Assembly (NCBI GenBank): GCA_027627225.1
Contig: CM051027.1
Span: forward strand, 41,229,618-41,293,617
Direction of reading: 5' to 3'
Length of the DNA stretch: 64,000 bases
Source of the DNA: Congeria kusceri
Lineage: Eukaryota > Mollusca > Bivalvia > Myida > Dreissenidae
Made by a program: the position numbers and the translations under genes. Under the pieces are notes generated by a model. The model was not told the DNA's origin, did no database searches, and worked only from the letters and a program-made list of their open reading frames with translations. Of this stretch, positions 48,163 through 59,085 are shown piece by piece (position 1 is the first letter of the stretch; each line of letters starts with the position of its first letter).

Positions 48163-48361
48163 ATGAATATACTAATTGGGCTTGCAACGTGTCTTCTTAT
48201 CTCAGGTACAAACAGTGTAGAACATCTAACCAATACCGACACAAGAGTAATAGCATAGTAATGGAATTACATGTAGTAATATGCACTTCATACTACACGC
48301 GTAATGCTCGTTTAATTGTTTGACAGGGTCGAGCGGCGAACGACGGGGAAGGAGCCTGCAT
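48163..48361 (+). CDS. Candidate signal-peptide gene start, two exons
   Basis: Exon 1 (48,163-48,205) begins at ATG and encodes MNILIGLATCLLIS, a typical hydrophobic secretion signal, ending CTCAG|GTACAA. Exon 2 (48,327-48,361) lies between TTTGACAG and a consensus donor CAT|GTAAGT. The two exons total 78 nt, keep phase, and exon 2 adds GSSGERRGRSLH, with basic residues that could be a propeptide site. A TATA-like CTTATAAGAGG lies ~60 bp upstream. Downstream partners are uncertain; the exon at 50,321 has the matching phase 0. This rests on splice-site reading only. Confidence 0.4.
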
Positions 48362-50320
48362 GTAAGTAAACGCTGTGCGAAAGACTGGTGTGTGATTTAC
48401 ATGTGTATATGCCAAATACAGTAAACTATACTTATTCTGGTATATGATGAACAACGTCAATGGGTTTCATAAAAATAAGTGCAGATAGTATGACATATTT
48501 TATATTACTCTTCTCAGTAATACATGTGGTATGCATTCAATCAACATGTTCATTCTGAATTAGACCACTGTTCATCTTTCGGGTGGCTTTAATATCACCC
48601 AGCACCTTATAGATGATATCAATACTACTTGTTAATCGTTTAAACCGATTCCAATACATCATATGTATTTTGACTTAGTAAAACTTCAGAGACATATAGC
48701 TCCGACAAAAATAGCACCATTCACAGTTACTTTATTGACGAAATGGTTCTTTTTAAAGTCATTAATTTTAAAAACGCAACAAAGCTACAATCACCATTGC
48801 TATAATTATTGCAGCCGTATATGGAAAGCATCGGAACTGTTAAGCAAAGTTTATATACAACAGCATTTTTCAATCAATGCTATAAATGTTTCGTTATATC
48901 TTGTGTTTAATGTTTTGTTTGTCAATATACTATCTGTAACGTGCGTTTAGTTCACGCAAAGTATTAAAATGAGCCTACATAAATTTTCCTTGGGGCTACC
49001 TGCCTAATGATTAGACAAATGATTGTATAAAATGATTATTAAACACACCCAATCAAATCATATTCAAGGTTAAGATCTACTACTTGTAAAATAATTGGAT
49101 GGGCAACCAAATGCAGTGGGTAGAATCACATATAAACAAGACGGGCGGATGGAACACTGATATCGTAAGATGTGATGGACTGATTTAGTAATATTGCTGT
49201 AAACAAGGCATGGAACCAAGCGTGTTACAGCAGATCTCACTATCATTGTCGCTTAAATTTATAGATCGCATCAAACGCAATGATTGTGCAATAGTACTCC
49301 ACGGACATATAGTGATAGCTAGTCTCTAATGTCAAGCTTCTTCTGGTTTCCCAATTTCCCAACTTCCAAACAAGTTTGGTACGAGGTAAGAGCAAGCAGA
49401 AGATTAAGAATCAGCCACACCAGCTGAATTACCTAAATTTAATCCTGAATGTGTCACGTCTGGTTTCAGGCACAGTTCTGCTGAAAACGTGTTGTTGTTT
49501 TTTATGAGGTCCTTCTGTGTCTAAGCACCCCTACCCAATACTCTGATTAGAAAGACATTAAAAGTTGGGACCAATCATAGCTTCAGTTTTTCGGTATTTA
49601 TTGTTTATTTTAATATCTTAAATTGTGGGGTAGTCTCCCTCGGGTTATTTCATTTTAATAATTGGATGTTAAGTCATGCGGAGATCGGGTAGTTTGGATT
49701 ATCGAATTTAACTAACCCTGCGTTTCCTGTTGTATTCCGTTGCGATTTTTTCTAAACAATAACAGTTTATTAAAGTACACTATTTTCTAGCAAATTAAAT
49801 GTAAATAAATACACGTCGTTGTTTTATGTCTAGATGACATCCCCGTCAGGTTCACATTGCAAACAGTACAGTAGAAACAGAGATATATACTGGGCTATGA
49901 CAAACTTGTCATGACAGAATTGTACAAAAATTGATAGGCAATTTTGCAATTAAATCGAGAATTTACAAGTTTACAATGACTGCGAGGGTTGTATCTTATT
50001 ATAATTATTATCAGTATTATTATTTTTATTATTATTTATAACGTATAAAAGCGTAAATCAAACCTATCCAATGCAAGCCTATAATAACACCGTATTTGTA
50101 TAACAATTAATCCCTATTGGTTAATTAATATTTGTCATACATTGTGCATCAGTATACTAACCAAGCCAACCCACAAACAATTCAATTCCATACTGTAAAG
50201 CAAACATTAGAAATGTATTGAGATATCCCCCCCCCCCCACCCTCGTAAACAATCAGGACCGTTCCGGTGACCCGGAATAACCCAATACTCATGTGTTGAC
50301 ATGTCCGTTGTTTTCTGCAG
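48362..50320. other. Intron-like AT-rich stretch
   Basis: No convincing exon apart from a weak AAG..GAG|GTAAGAG segment near 49,336-49,387. It contains a C homopolymer at about 50,227-50,239. No structured repeat seen. Confidence 0.35.
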
Positions 50321-50452
50321 TATTTTGGCACGAAGGGTTTTCCTATGTATACAGGACAACGAATCAACGTGTATGTATCAACTGATGCCAGAAATATGTC
50401 CATTTACCTGATATTTTCGGTATTTTATCGCGATGAATTAACAGTACCCTAG
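50321..50452 (+). CDS. Candidate exon (YFGTKGF..), possibly of the same gene
   Basis: Strong acceptor GTTGTTTTCTGCAG up to 50,320, then 43 phase-0 codons to a TAG (50,450-50,452), including YFGTKGFPMYTGQRINVYV and IYLIFSVFYRDE. It could instead end at a GT after 50,419. The alternating hydrophobic pattern suggests a beta-sandwich secreted domain, vaguely CUB-like. The minus strand is also open across this stretch, which lowers confidence. Confidence 0.3.
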   Translation, partial: YFGTKGFPMYTGQRINVYVSTDARNMSIYLIFSVFYRDELTVP

Positions 50453-51160
50453 TTGCTGCAAACGGTGTTCAGGTAGATTGTTTATCACCAGTTACTCATA
50501 CAACCACTTTCCTGTCCATTGATCAGCATACGGAGATGAAACATAGGTGATTTACTGCAAGTGTATTGCTGTTCAAACATCAGCTAACAAAATCGGAATG
50601 GGTGAGTTGCAATTATTTTCAGAACCATTAATCTTAAAGTGACCCAAAACTACCTGTGATTTGGAATTCCCTCAATTACTGTATGTATACAATTTTTATT
50701 GCATGTCAATATTTTATATATAAATTTCTGGTGTTTTTACTGAAGTTGTCCCCTTGAACCTTTTCGTATACAAACCGCTTGTCTTTTATTTTTAACACCG
50801 TAGGTAGATGAAATAAAAGACAAATAGGCAAATCATCAGCCTAGACAAAAACACTATACATGTATGTTTGGATTAGAAGATAAAAGTCACTTCCTTATTC
50901 ACTATCTTCAAAGAAACATACACACCCCATGCATTCTGCAAAAGTCTTCATTTGTGATTGTAGTACAGTATTGCAAAACTGGTTGCACGACATTTGTTAG
51001 TCAACTAGTTTTGCATTAAACGCGATATAATTATCGCAAGACTGGATCTAGTCGGTGATCTCCGGATCTCCATCAAATTCGAATCATTTTCAAATATCTC
51101 GCCTTCCCAAAACATGTAATGGAAATCCATTAATAACTGTTTGCGTTAACTTGCTAACAG

Positions 51161-51325
51161 ACCGACAGATCCACATAGGCCGGCCAAATAATAGTATCAT
51201 ATCCTGCTACCTTCGCACAGAATCAACAGGTTCTGAGCATAGCTCGTATTACATCCCAACCGGCACGAAGTTACACGTGACCATAGTCAAATCACGTTGG
51301 TTGAAGTATATGTACGGAGTAATAT
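51161..51325 (+). CDS. Candidate internal exon, 165 nt
   Basis: Bounded by TTGCTAACAG and a consensus donor AATAT|GTAAGT. It is phase 1 at both ends and open throughout: RQIHIGRPNNSIISCYLRTE, then YYIPTGTKLHVTIVKSRWL. Resembles the previous candidate exon in a 'TG-x-x-hydrophobic-x-V' pattern. Its end phase would give TAA if joined directly to the CAP exon at 58,719, so it does not belong to that transcript without another exon between. Confidence 0.3.
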
Positions 51326-51479
51326 GTAAGTTTGACGTTATATGTTTCATGTGAATATATTATATATATTTTTGTAGGACGAAACCAATAGATGTCTTGA
51401 TAAGTTTGCGGCCATTCCTGGACATACCATGTGTCTCCCATACTCCGGAAAGAAACCCTTGAATCAGTCGCGTAAGTTT

Positions 51480-52592
51480 GAGTGCGTGTGTGCTTGCGTG
51501 TACACGTGCGTGTGTGCACGTGTGTACTTGATCAAGCCTGTGCATGTGTACTTGACCAAGCCCGTGTGTACTTAACCAAGCCCGTGTGTGCTTGACTGGA
51601 CACGTGCGTGTGTGCACGTGTGTGCGTGTGTACTTGACCAAACCTGTGCGTGTGTACTTGACCAAGCGCGTGTGTACTTGACCAAGCGCGTGTGTACTTG
51701 ACCAAGCCCGTGCGTTTGTAATTGACATTGCCTGTGAGTGTGTGCACGTGTGTGCGTGTGTACTTGACCTAGCCTGTGCGTTTGTAATTGACTTTGCCTG
51801 TGTGTGTGTACTTAACCAAGCCAGTGCGTGTGTGTGTGTGTGTGTGTGTGTGTACTTGACTTTGCCTGTGAGTGTGTGCACGTGTGTACTTGACCAAGTC
51901 TGTGCGTGTGTACTTGACCAAGCGCGTGTGTACTTGACCAAGCACGTGTGTACTTGACCAAGCCCGTGCGTTTGTAATTGACCTTGTCTGTAAGTGTGTG
52001 CACGTGTGTGCGTGTGTACTTGACCAAGCCTGTGCGTTTGTAATTGACCTTGCCTGTAAGTGTGTACACGTGTGTCCGTGTGTACTTAACCTAGCCAGTG
52101 CGTGTGTACTTGACTTTGCTTGTGAGTGTGTGCACGTGTGTGTGTGTGTACATGACCAAGCCTGCGTGTGTGTACTTGACCAAGCCTGTGCGTGGTACAT
52201 GACCAAGCCTGTGCGTTTGTAATTCACTTTGCCTGTCAGTTTGTACACGTGTGTGCGTGTGTACTTAACCAAGCCAGTGCGTGTGTACATGACTTTGCCT
52301 GTGAGTGTGTGCACATGTGTGTGTGTGTGTGTGTACATGACCAAGCCTGCGCGTGTGTACTTGACCAAGCCTTTGCGTGGTACTTGACCAAGCCAGTGCG
52401 TGTGTACTTGACCAAGCCTGTGAGTTTGTGCACGTGTGTGCGTGTGTACTTGACCAAGCCAGTACGTGTGTACTTGACCAAGCCAGTACGTGTGTACTTG
52501 ACCAAGCCTGTGCGTGTGTACTTGACCAAGCCTGAGCGTGTTACTTGACCAAGCCTGTCAGTGTGTGCACGTGTGTACGTGTGTGCAAAATG
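51480..52592. repeat. ~24-bp GTGTGTACTTGACCAAGCCT minisatellite
   Basis: More than forty imperfect copies of GTGCGTGTGTACTTGACCAA plus GCCT over 1.1 kb, interspersed with (GT)n runs and the recurring longer block TGTGAGTGTGTGCACGTGTG. All six frames are open for long stretches because of the repeat; those translations (VKYTRTGLVKYTRTH and similar) are artefacts. Confidence 0.93.
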
Positions 52593-52882
52593 TTTCAAGA
52601 AACATTCATTAGCCATGTACATTGCAACATAAAACACAAAATTCTTCAATACAAATTCCGTATAATAAATATCTACCACTCACATGGCTCGAACAGACAA
52701 AAGTTAAACATGTACTGTTAAATATATTTATTGTAGGGTAAGGAATACTTGTTATAGTAATAAATTAACATCCTGACCGTTGTTGATGTTTTACACGTTA
52801 TTTATTACAATAGTTATTTTGCGCTGCAATCGCTTTATAATGTTAGGTACATAAACTGACGATTATTTATTTCCGAAGCAGC

Positions 52883-53198
52883 TATCAATATTTCCCCCCG
52901 GGGGTGGGGGAGCGGCGGTCATATACCGGACTTAAGACTGAAAGCGATTCTCTACAGGCGGGAATTTGACACGCCGAATTATTCCGTATCCCGGGGAAAT
53001 AGACTTTGGTCGGATTTGTGATACCGGTAATATTGGCCCCCGGGCCATTTGATACCCCTATAGCATCTCCCACGGAAGAGATTTAGAAAAAAATGTTTGG
53101 CTCTAGGGTAGGGAATTAGACCCTCAAAAATAAAATTAGTCAATTCCCCTGGGTCAGTCCGCCGCCCCTCCCCCCCCCCCCGGGGTAAAATACTGATA
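52883..53198. mobile_element. 316-bp inverted-repeat miniature element
   Basis: Left end TATCAATATTTCCCCCCGGG and right end, reverse-complemented, TATCAGTATTTTACCCCGGG. The arms continue through G-rich tracts to GCGGCGG, ~38 bp in total. The interior contains GGCCCCCGGGCC. No transposase. No clear target duplication. Confidence 0.7.
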
Positions 53199-53225
53199 GA
53201 TGCATAACGTGGCCTGATTACTTTT

Positions 53226-53890
53226 AAGCTCACCTGAGCACAAAGTGCTAAAGGATGAGGTATTGTGGTCAGCATCGTCTGTCGTCCGCTATTCGTTATC
53301 GGTTGTTCGTCGCTCGTCATCAACAATTTACTTCAAACAATTTCTTCTCTAAAGCAATTGAGTGTGTTTTGATAAATCTTGGCAGGAACGTTCCTGGGGT
53401 GGTCATTTACTAAATTCCTTCAATTCAAACTAATATCTGGAAAACTCTTGTTGCTATGGCAACCAAAAGCTTTAAAAATCTAGCAAAGTTTAACAATCTT
53501 CTTGCCAGAAACCATTTGCCGGATTTCGAAATAATTTTATAGAAATGTTTGTTGGGTGACCCTCTACCAAATTCCTTCAATAATTTTGATTTGTAAGAAA
53601 ACACGGCCGCCAAAAGTGGGAAAGTTTGACCGCATATGGCTATATAGGCAACTTTGACAATCTTCTCGTCAGAAACCACTTAGAACTTACCGGATTTCGA
53701 AATAATTTCATGGAACTGTTCATTGGGTGACCACTTACGCAATTCCTTCAAATAATTTTGAATCGTTAAAACATGGCCGTCAGGGGGTGGAGAATATTGA
53801 CCGTATATGGTTGTAATGGCAATTTTGACAATCTTCTCTTGATTCGTTGAAAATATGGCCGCCAGGGTGTGGGGAAGCTTGATCGTAGCG
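53226..53890. repeat. Dispersed bivalve-type element, left part, ~190-bp subrepeats
   Basis: Starts AAGCTCACCTGAGCACAAAG, then TGTCGTCC/GTCGCTCGTC stretches, followed by about three degenerate subrepeats with landmarks ATTTCGAAATAATTT, GGTGACC, ACCAAATTCCTTCAA, AACATGGCCG and TTTGACAATCTTCT. Minus-strand frames here (53,425 and 53,680) are repeat-borne. The same subrepeat returns at ~55,985-56,290 and ~57,380-57,640. Confidence 0.7.
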
Positions 53891-55984
53891 TTGTGCCGAT
53901 TAATCATTTAGTCGACTAATAGGTGCTGATCAATTAGTCGATCAAGATTTGGAATTCGGCGATTAATTGAAGATATCTATGCATGAGTTTTATTTCTTGA
54001 AACATGTCCAATCCCTTTCTTTTAATTTAAACAAGTGATCCAATTCATTTATATGTTTCAGTGTCCAAATAATATAATTAAATAACACACATGCACATAT
54101 CATTAAATACATGGATCAACATAATAAAATGTATACTTTTATATATTTTAATATGATTTATGGAACTAATATTCGTCTTTAGCAAAGCTGTTATGTCTTA
54201 ATTACAAAAAAAGAAGACCATGATGGCTCCACTCAGTATTGTTAAAGATGGAGACATTGTGAAAGGTTTGAACAAAGGTTATATTTTATAACCTTTGTAC
54301 CCATAAAAATAATAAAGTTGTGGTCTTTGTATATTTTCTTTCCCGTGGTATCCAAATTTTCGCACTCAGTTTTGGAGCAATAGTGTTAATGCTGCAGTTC
54401 AGATAGATAATGCAAAGTTCAAGTCATGCTTGCCGTCTTGTTATGCTTCTTTCTTAGAGTGAAGCTGTATTATCATCTACACTTCCTATATTCGAATTTG
54501 TCTGAGATCTAATGATCATCGACAAATAGATGTTTGGTACCGATTTGGTACCGAAAATGAATTACTGTTTCCCATCATGCATTAAGACAATTTTTTTCCA
54601 CATGTTTTCACCCCAGCAATAACCCCTGTTTTATTGCCTGATCACGTCGATTTTAAGACTCTGCTGTGGTATTATATATGGCTCCTTCACAAACTCTGTA
54701 CATTTGATCAAGATTTGATGAAAAATTAGGTCACTGTCTCAGAATTTTTGCATTTTCTTTCAAGGGGTCATAACTCCGTAGCCAGCTATGATCTTATGGC
54801 CTCCTATAAATTATGAAAGTTTTGTTAAGATCAGATGAAAAGTCTCTACATAGCAAATGACAATTTTTGTTATATGTGTCCATCGAACAAAGGGTCATAA
54901 TTTCGATGTTGATGATTGTTTGGCGTCAGCATAGGTCATACTGACATGGATCAAGCCGAGATTTTATGATGACGGAATACAGACGACGCATGATAGGTGC
55001 CCTATACCAAGCTCATGCTGCGGTGAGCTAAAATGACAAAATCAATAAAAGGCTAAAAATATCTAAAGGTATTGCTTATTTCTTCAGACCCTTGACATTA
55101 AATGTTTTATCTACGTCTTGTTCGTTGTAATTTTTTATAAGTTTTTCAAGATCAAGATTTATAGTTTTTGTGCAGTTGCTTAACTCTTCAATAATTAATA
55201 TATCTGATACGACATCATACTAAAATTTATTTGTAATTAACGAACAAATAATGCTCAAGCTAATTATCTAATGCAAACGGAATTATATACATGCCAATTA
55301 ACAAGAAACTCTGCAACGAGCCCTGCAGAATAACCGATGAAGTGTGGTAGTTAGGAACATCGAGTGTTAGTGATTCGAAGACTACTGAGTCAAAAGTAGG
55401 TCATACGAAGCGTGCTTTCCATTTTCCATACTACAGTTTAAAATTAATACATTGCAGTTACTTGTTGTCAAAATATTCAGAATAAGAATCGGTAACAAGA
55501 AATAACACTTTCACCGCGAGTCAAAAACAACCGATGTAGCGAATTAATTTAGTGGTCTTATTCCAGGACACCAGGTGAATATTTCGATAACATTCAGGTA
55601 AATAGCGAAAATAGGGGTGTCATTAATTTGACGTAACTTGTTTAAATAAATTGACTTTTTTAGAAACTGTAATTGTAATAAATAACATGATATACACATT
55701 GTACTACAAATGACAAACATTATCTTAAATAATTAAAAGGTAAGAAAACATTCGTTATTTTTTGCTGTTTTGAAGAAGGACCCTTTCATGTTTCGATTTA
55801 CTGACTAGTAGCCTGCAAAGTAGTTTTCCGCGATGCCTGTTTTGGAAATTACCCTCTCAAAAGACCGTTGGCTTTCGCCACCAGTCTAAAAACAGGGTAT
55901 ATTTCCTTTACTTTCAAGAATCCTGATTAATCGGTTATTTAGTCAGAACTTGTTGCTAATTAATCGACTAAAATTTTGGACACT
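53891..55984. mobile_element. Insertion flanked by GATTAATC..TTAGTC direct repeats
   Basis: Left flank CGATTAATCATTTAGTCGAC (53,898) and right flank TGATTAATCGGTTATTTAGTC (55,924) are related and in the same orientation; each is followed by AATTAGTCGA- or AATCGACTA-type sequence and TTTGGA. They interrupt the ~190-bp subrepeat. Inside are AT-rich DNA (53,990-55,140) and an inverted copy of the 820-bp repeat. No transposase seen. Confidence 0.45.
55150..55900 (-). repeat. Inverted copy of the 820-bp repeat
   Basis: On the minus strand it reads through GGCGAAAGCCAACGG, GCAGGCTACTAGTCAGTAAA, TTACAGTTTCTAAAAAAGTC, CCTACTTTTGACTCAGTAG and TAGATAATTAGCTTGAGC in the same order as the copies at 44,010-45,700. 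Confidence 0.75.
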
Positions 55985-56290
55985 GATGAAGAACACATAC
56001 GCAACTTTGACACTTTTCTCGTCAGAAACTACTAGCTGGATTTTGAAATAATTTATTGATATGTTCCTGGGTGACCCTCCACCAAATTCCTTCAAATTTC
56101 TAATATTTATTCGTTAAAAACAATGGCCGTCACCGGGTGGGGAAATTTCCTTATATAACTATACAGGTAGTTTTCCCAATCTCCTTTTCAGAAACCACTT
56201 GCTAGATTTGGATATACATTGTAATTTCATAGAAATATTCTAGGGTGCCCCTCTACCAAATTCCTTCAAATAATTTTCCATCAAAGCTTA
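55985..56290. repeat. Continuation of the ~190-bp subrepeat
   Basis: GGTGACCCTCCACCAAATTC, AACAATGGCCGTCACC and TTCTAGGGTGCCCCTCTACC mark two further degenerate copies. Confidence 0.65.
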
Positions 56291-56763
56291 ATATTGACCT
56301 GATTTTAATAGTTTTAAAAGAACGGTTGTCCATTTTTCCCCATATGAATGTGTTCGCTGGTATTCTTTCATCCAGTTTAAAATTGCCCACTTCGAAAGTA
56401 TGTCTCACATGCTATATAAATAATCTGCGTATAGAAATCCTAGACATAACCAAGCTTATTATAAATCAGAATGCAATTTTGCACAGCAGAAGGCGTTACC
56501 AGAAAATCTTAATTATTCATACACTTTTATTTTGTACTGTTCAAATATAAATATTGGACATTTCTAAACCATGTTTCATTGATATATCCCATACTTGAGA
56601 ACTATACAGTTTCAAAGGATAATTGAAACACTTAATATCACTGCTTACATATTGTTGTAAAGATATTAAACTCTCTTTAAAAAGAAAGTATGGCAAAGAA
56701 ACATGCATGTTCCACTTCCCTGTTAGAAATCAAGATTTGTTTGTTCTATCAAGATAATCATAA

Positions 56764-56882
56764 TTATTTTTTTTCAGACAGAGACTCAGTCAATGAATCA
56801 TAACATGATTTGCACTCTTCTTCAAGCTTCATAAATCTGGTCAGTTTTGCCCCTTGAGTCACACAAGCATTGTATTCTTCTC
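56764..56882 (-). CDS. Candidate terminal exon, minus strand, unknown
   Basis: About 38 codons to TAA (56,764-56,766), reading EEYNACVTQGAKLTRFMK, then LEEECKSCYDSLTESLSEKK. Charged, helix-forming and cysteine-containing, unlike random AT-rich translation. Upstream the frame is closed by TGA, with an AG at the edge (..TACATGAG). Family not recognised. It could be the end of a gene or a processed fragment; flanks show nothing else. Confidence 0.35.
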
Positions 56883-56889
56883 ATGTATA

Positions 56890-57830
56890 AGCAAAAGTAG
56901 GGAGCACCCAGTTGGAACCTCTTTGATCTTTCAATGGGTATATACAGTAGCCAGTTGTTTATAACAGCTTATAAGACCAGAGTATTAGCTCCACGATAAA
57001 CAGTGAAAGTGCCATCATGCTAAGATAGTTTACGCGATTAATTAATATTATTTTATTGATTAATTTGTGTGTTCTGTACATCAAGCTATAAAATTGAATG
57101 TTGCTGTTCAAATAATATAATACAATATATATCCAATATTTAGTTTATTTATAAATTTCAGCAAATTTTGTGTCTATAAATTCAAAGCCCTATAACTTCA
57201 GTGTTATGCTGAAATAATGATGTTTGCATAATTCAACTTGTTTTCTTACATAATTATTTTATATTGCTTATGATAGCATTTTTTTTAATTTTTTAATCTG
57301 GTGCTGGTCTTTAAATGTGCATGATGTGTGCAGGAGGATACAACTCAGATGCAACAATTGCCTTTTTCTAACACATTTTACCGAACGGTTCTTTTAGGAT
57401 CCTCTGCAAAATTATTGCATTTTGAAATAATTTCATAGGAAAGATCACTGGATTATCTCCAGGCAAACTCTTTCAATTTTTTTTTATTCATTCAAACGTG
57501 GCTGGCTGACAGAGGGCAGGGCGTTTTCATATGGCTATATTGAGACACTTTGGAAATGTTTAAAGACATTACCAAGTTCCTTCATATCATTTTGATTATA
57601 TAAAAAACTCACCACGCGGGGATGGAACAGTTTGGCTTTATTAAAAATTTGAATATCTTATTGTCTGAAAACGTTTACGGAATTTAAAACTTCAAACAAA
57701 TCTGTCTTGTTGTACACTTCCCAATTCCTTAATGTTAGTTTTTTTCTGCCATTGGTGTCTGTTTTCAGTACATTATTCTTCAAGTGTCTCGGAATATGTT
57801 ATAACATTTGTACAATTAACTATGATTTAT
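56890..57830. other. AT-rich stretch with degenerate subrepeats
   Basis: Mostly AT-rich. At 57,380-57,640 two more faint copies of the ~190-bp subrepeat appear ('TTTGAAATAATTTCATAGG', 'AAGTTCCTTCATATCATTTT'). Confidence 0.45.
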
Positions 57831-58455
57831 TATACCTCCCGCACAACAAAGTTGTAATGGGGTTAACTTGAATCAGCATGTCTTGTCTGTTTGTCTGTCT
57901 GTCTGTCTGTCAGTCTGTCTGTATGTCGTGTTTTTTGTCAGGAGCATAACTCTCAAATCAGTTTAGATATCGACTTCAAAGTTCATACATGGACAGATGG
58001 TTGTTAGGCGGAGTGCAGTGCTCAAGATTTATAACTCTAACTGCATTATTTACAGAGTTATCCCCCTTTGTCAGCTTTCCTTGTCCGGCCATTTTCTCAA
58101 AATCTTGAAGGGATTGACCTTAAACTTCATTATAGATAGATGTTTGTAAGGTGGAGTGCAGTGTACAAGAATTATAAATCTAGCTCCATTATTTACGAAG
58201 TTATGGAGTAAATTTTCCTTGTCCGGCCATTTTCCACAAAACTACTGAAGGGATTGAACGCAAAACTTCATACATGGATGTGCACAAGAAATATAACTTT
58301 AGCTGAATTATTAACATAGTTATTTCCCTTTTCAATAGTCCTTTTTCGGCCATTTTCTAACAAACTTGTGAATATAAAAACATGTTGTTTACCCCTCAAA
58401 ACTACATGTTACTTGTTTCAATAATCTTGTGACAAAGCAGCATGCGGGGGGTATA
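57831..58455. mobile_element. ~625-bp inverted-repeat element with TGTC microsatellite
   Basis: Left end TATACCTCCCGCACAACAAA and right end, reverse-complemented, TATACCCCCCGCATG. Just inside the left end lies a (TGTC)n run (57,883-57,925), followed by three ~110-bp subrepeats (CTTCATACATGGAC.., TTATAACTCTAACTGCATTA.., CTTGTCCGGCCATTTTC). No coding capacity. It is a family I remember from bivalves. Confidence 0.7.
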
Positions 58456-58480
58456 TGCGACATACAGTGGCAGTTCTAGT

Positions 58481-58524
58481 TAAACTAAGGTGAGCAACCC
58501 AGGGCCATCTTGGTCCTCTTGTTT
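58481..58524. repeat. Element terminus GGTGAGCAACCCAGGGCCA
   Basis: CTAAGGTGAGCAACCCAGG followed by GCCATCTTGGTCCTCTTGTT. GGTGAGC is the inverse of the GCTCACC at 53,226, so 53,226-58,524 may be one composite element broken by later insertions. AGGGCCA/TTGGTCCT can form a short hairpin. Confidence 0.5.
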
Positions 58525-58718
58525 AATTTGTTGTCTGTGATTGTGATTTATGACATAAAGTTGGTGAAATTTTGCTAATTTGTTAATACATGTATGTATT
58601 ATATGACACACCATGGCTTATATGATTAGCATAATTTATATCAGCATTTATTTTCAACAGTCATTATGTCGCGTGTTGATTTTCTAACCAATCACACTGA
58701 GCCAGTACTGCCTTGCAG

Positions 58719-58795
58719 AACGAGACCTCATAGCAAGCGTACACAACAATCTGCGCGGTAACGTCACACCCACAGCAGCCGACATGCTGACAATG
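58719..58795 (+). CDS. CAP/SCP-domain (CRISP-like) protein, exon with HN-LR motif
   Basis: Between an acceptor (CTGCCTTGCAG) and a donor (CAATG|GTAAGG), 77 nt encode, after one incoming base, RDLIASVHNNLRGNV and TPTAADMLTM. This is the first conserved block of the CAP superfamily (cysteine-rich secretory proteins, antigen 5, pathogenesis-related 1): HN..LR..V.P.A..M..M, including the His that sits in the CAP cavity. CAP proteins are secreted; in molluscs roles are varied and mostly unknown. The exon ends in phase 0, which fits the exon at 59,902. The 5' exon with the signal peptide is not identified. Confidence 0.7.
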
Positions 58796-59085
58796 GTAAG
58801 GTCGTCTGCAAATGAACACTATAGGATAATAAGATATGTGTGTACATTTCACTCTCTATCTTGCAATTGTCAACTGAATCCATCGTGAACAGTTTTTTTC
58901 AACATGTGTGCGTATTTTGCCCAGTGTACATTTCTTAGTCAACATATATTCATTATAGTATCACGTGTACCAAAACGAACGTGCGAAACATGTCTGTGAA
59001 GACTAGGCTGAACATTTGAAATAATAATTCGTTTTAAAATGCTTACCGACAAAACCGTTATTGCGTTTGATGATAAACATAATTA

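Noticed and set aside
51360..52679. Long frames over the GTGTGTACTTGACC minisatellite (up to 199 codons)
   Set aside because: Repetitive translation in several frames on both strands, explained by the repeat unit alone.
51161..58795. Direct splicing of the 51,161 exon to the CAP exon
   Set aside because: The phase matches but the junction codon would be TAA.
58664..58852. 62-codon minus-strand frame MKCTHISYYPIVF..
   Set aside because: Antisense shadow of the CAP exon, whose plus-strand splice sites and motif are far better supported.
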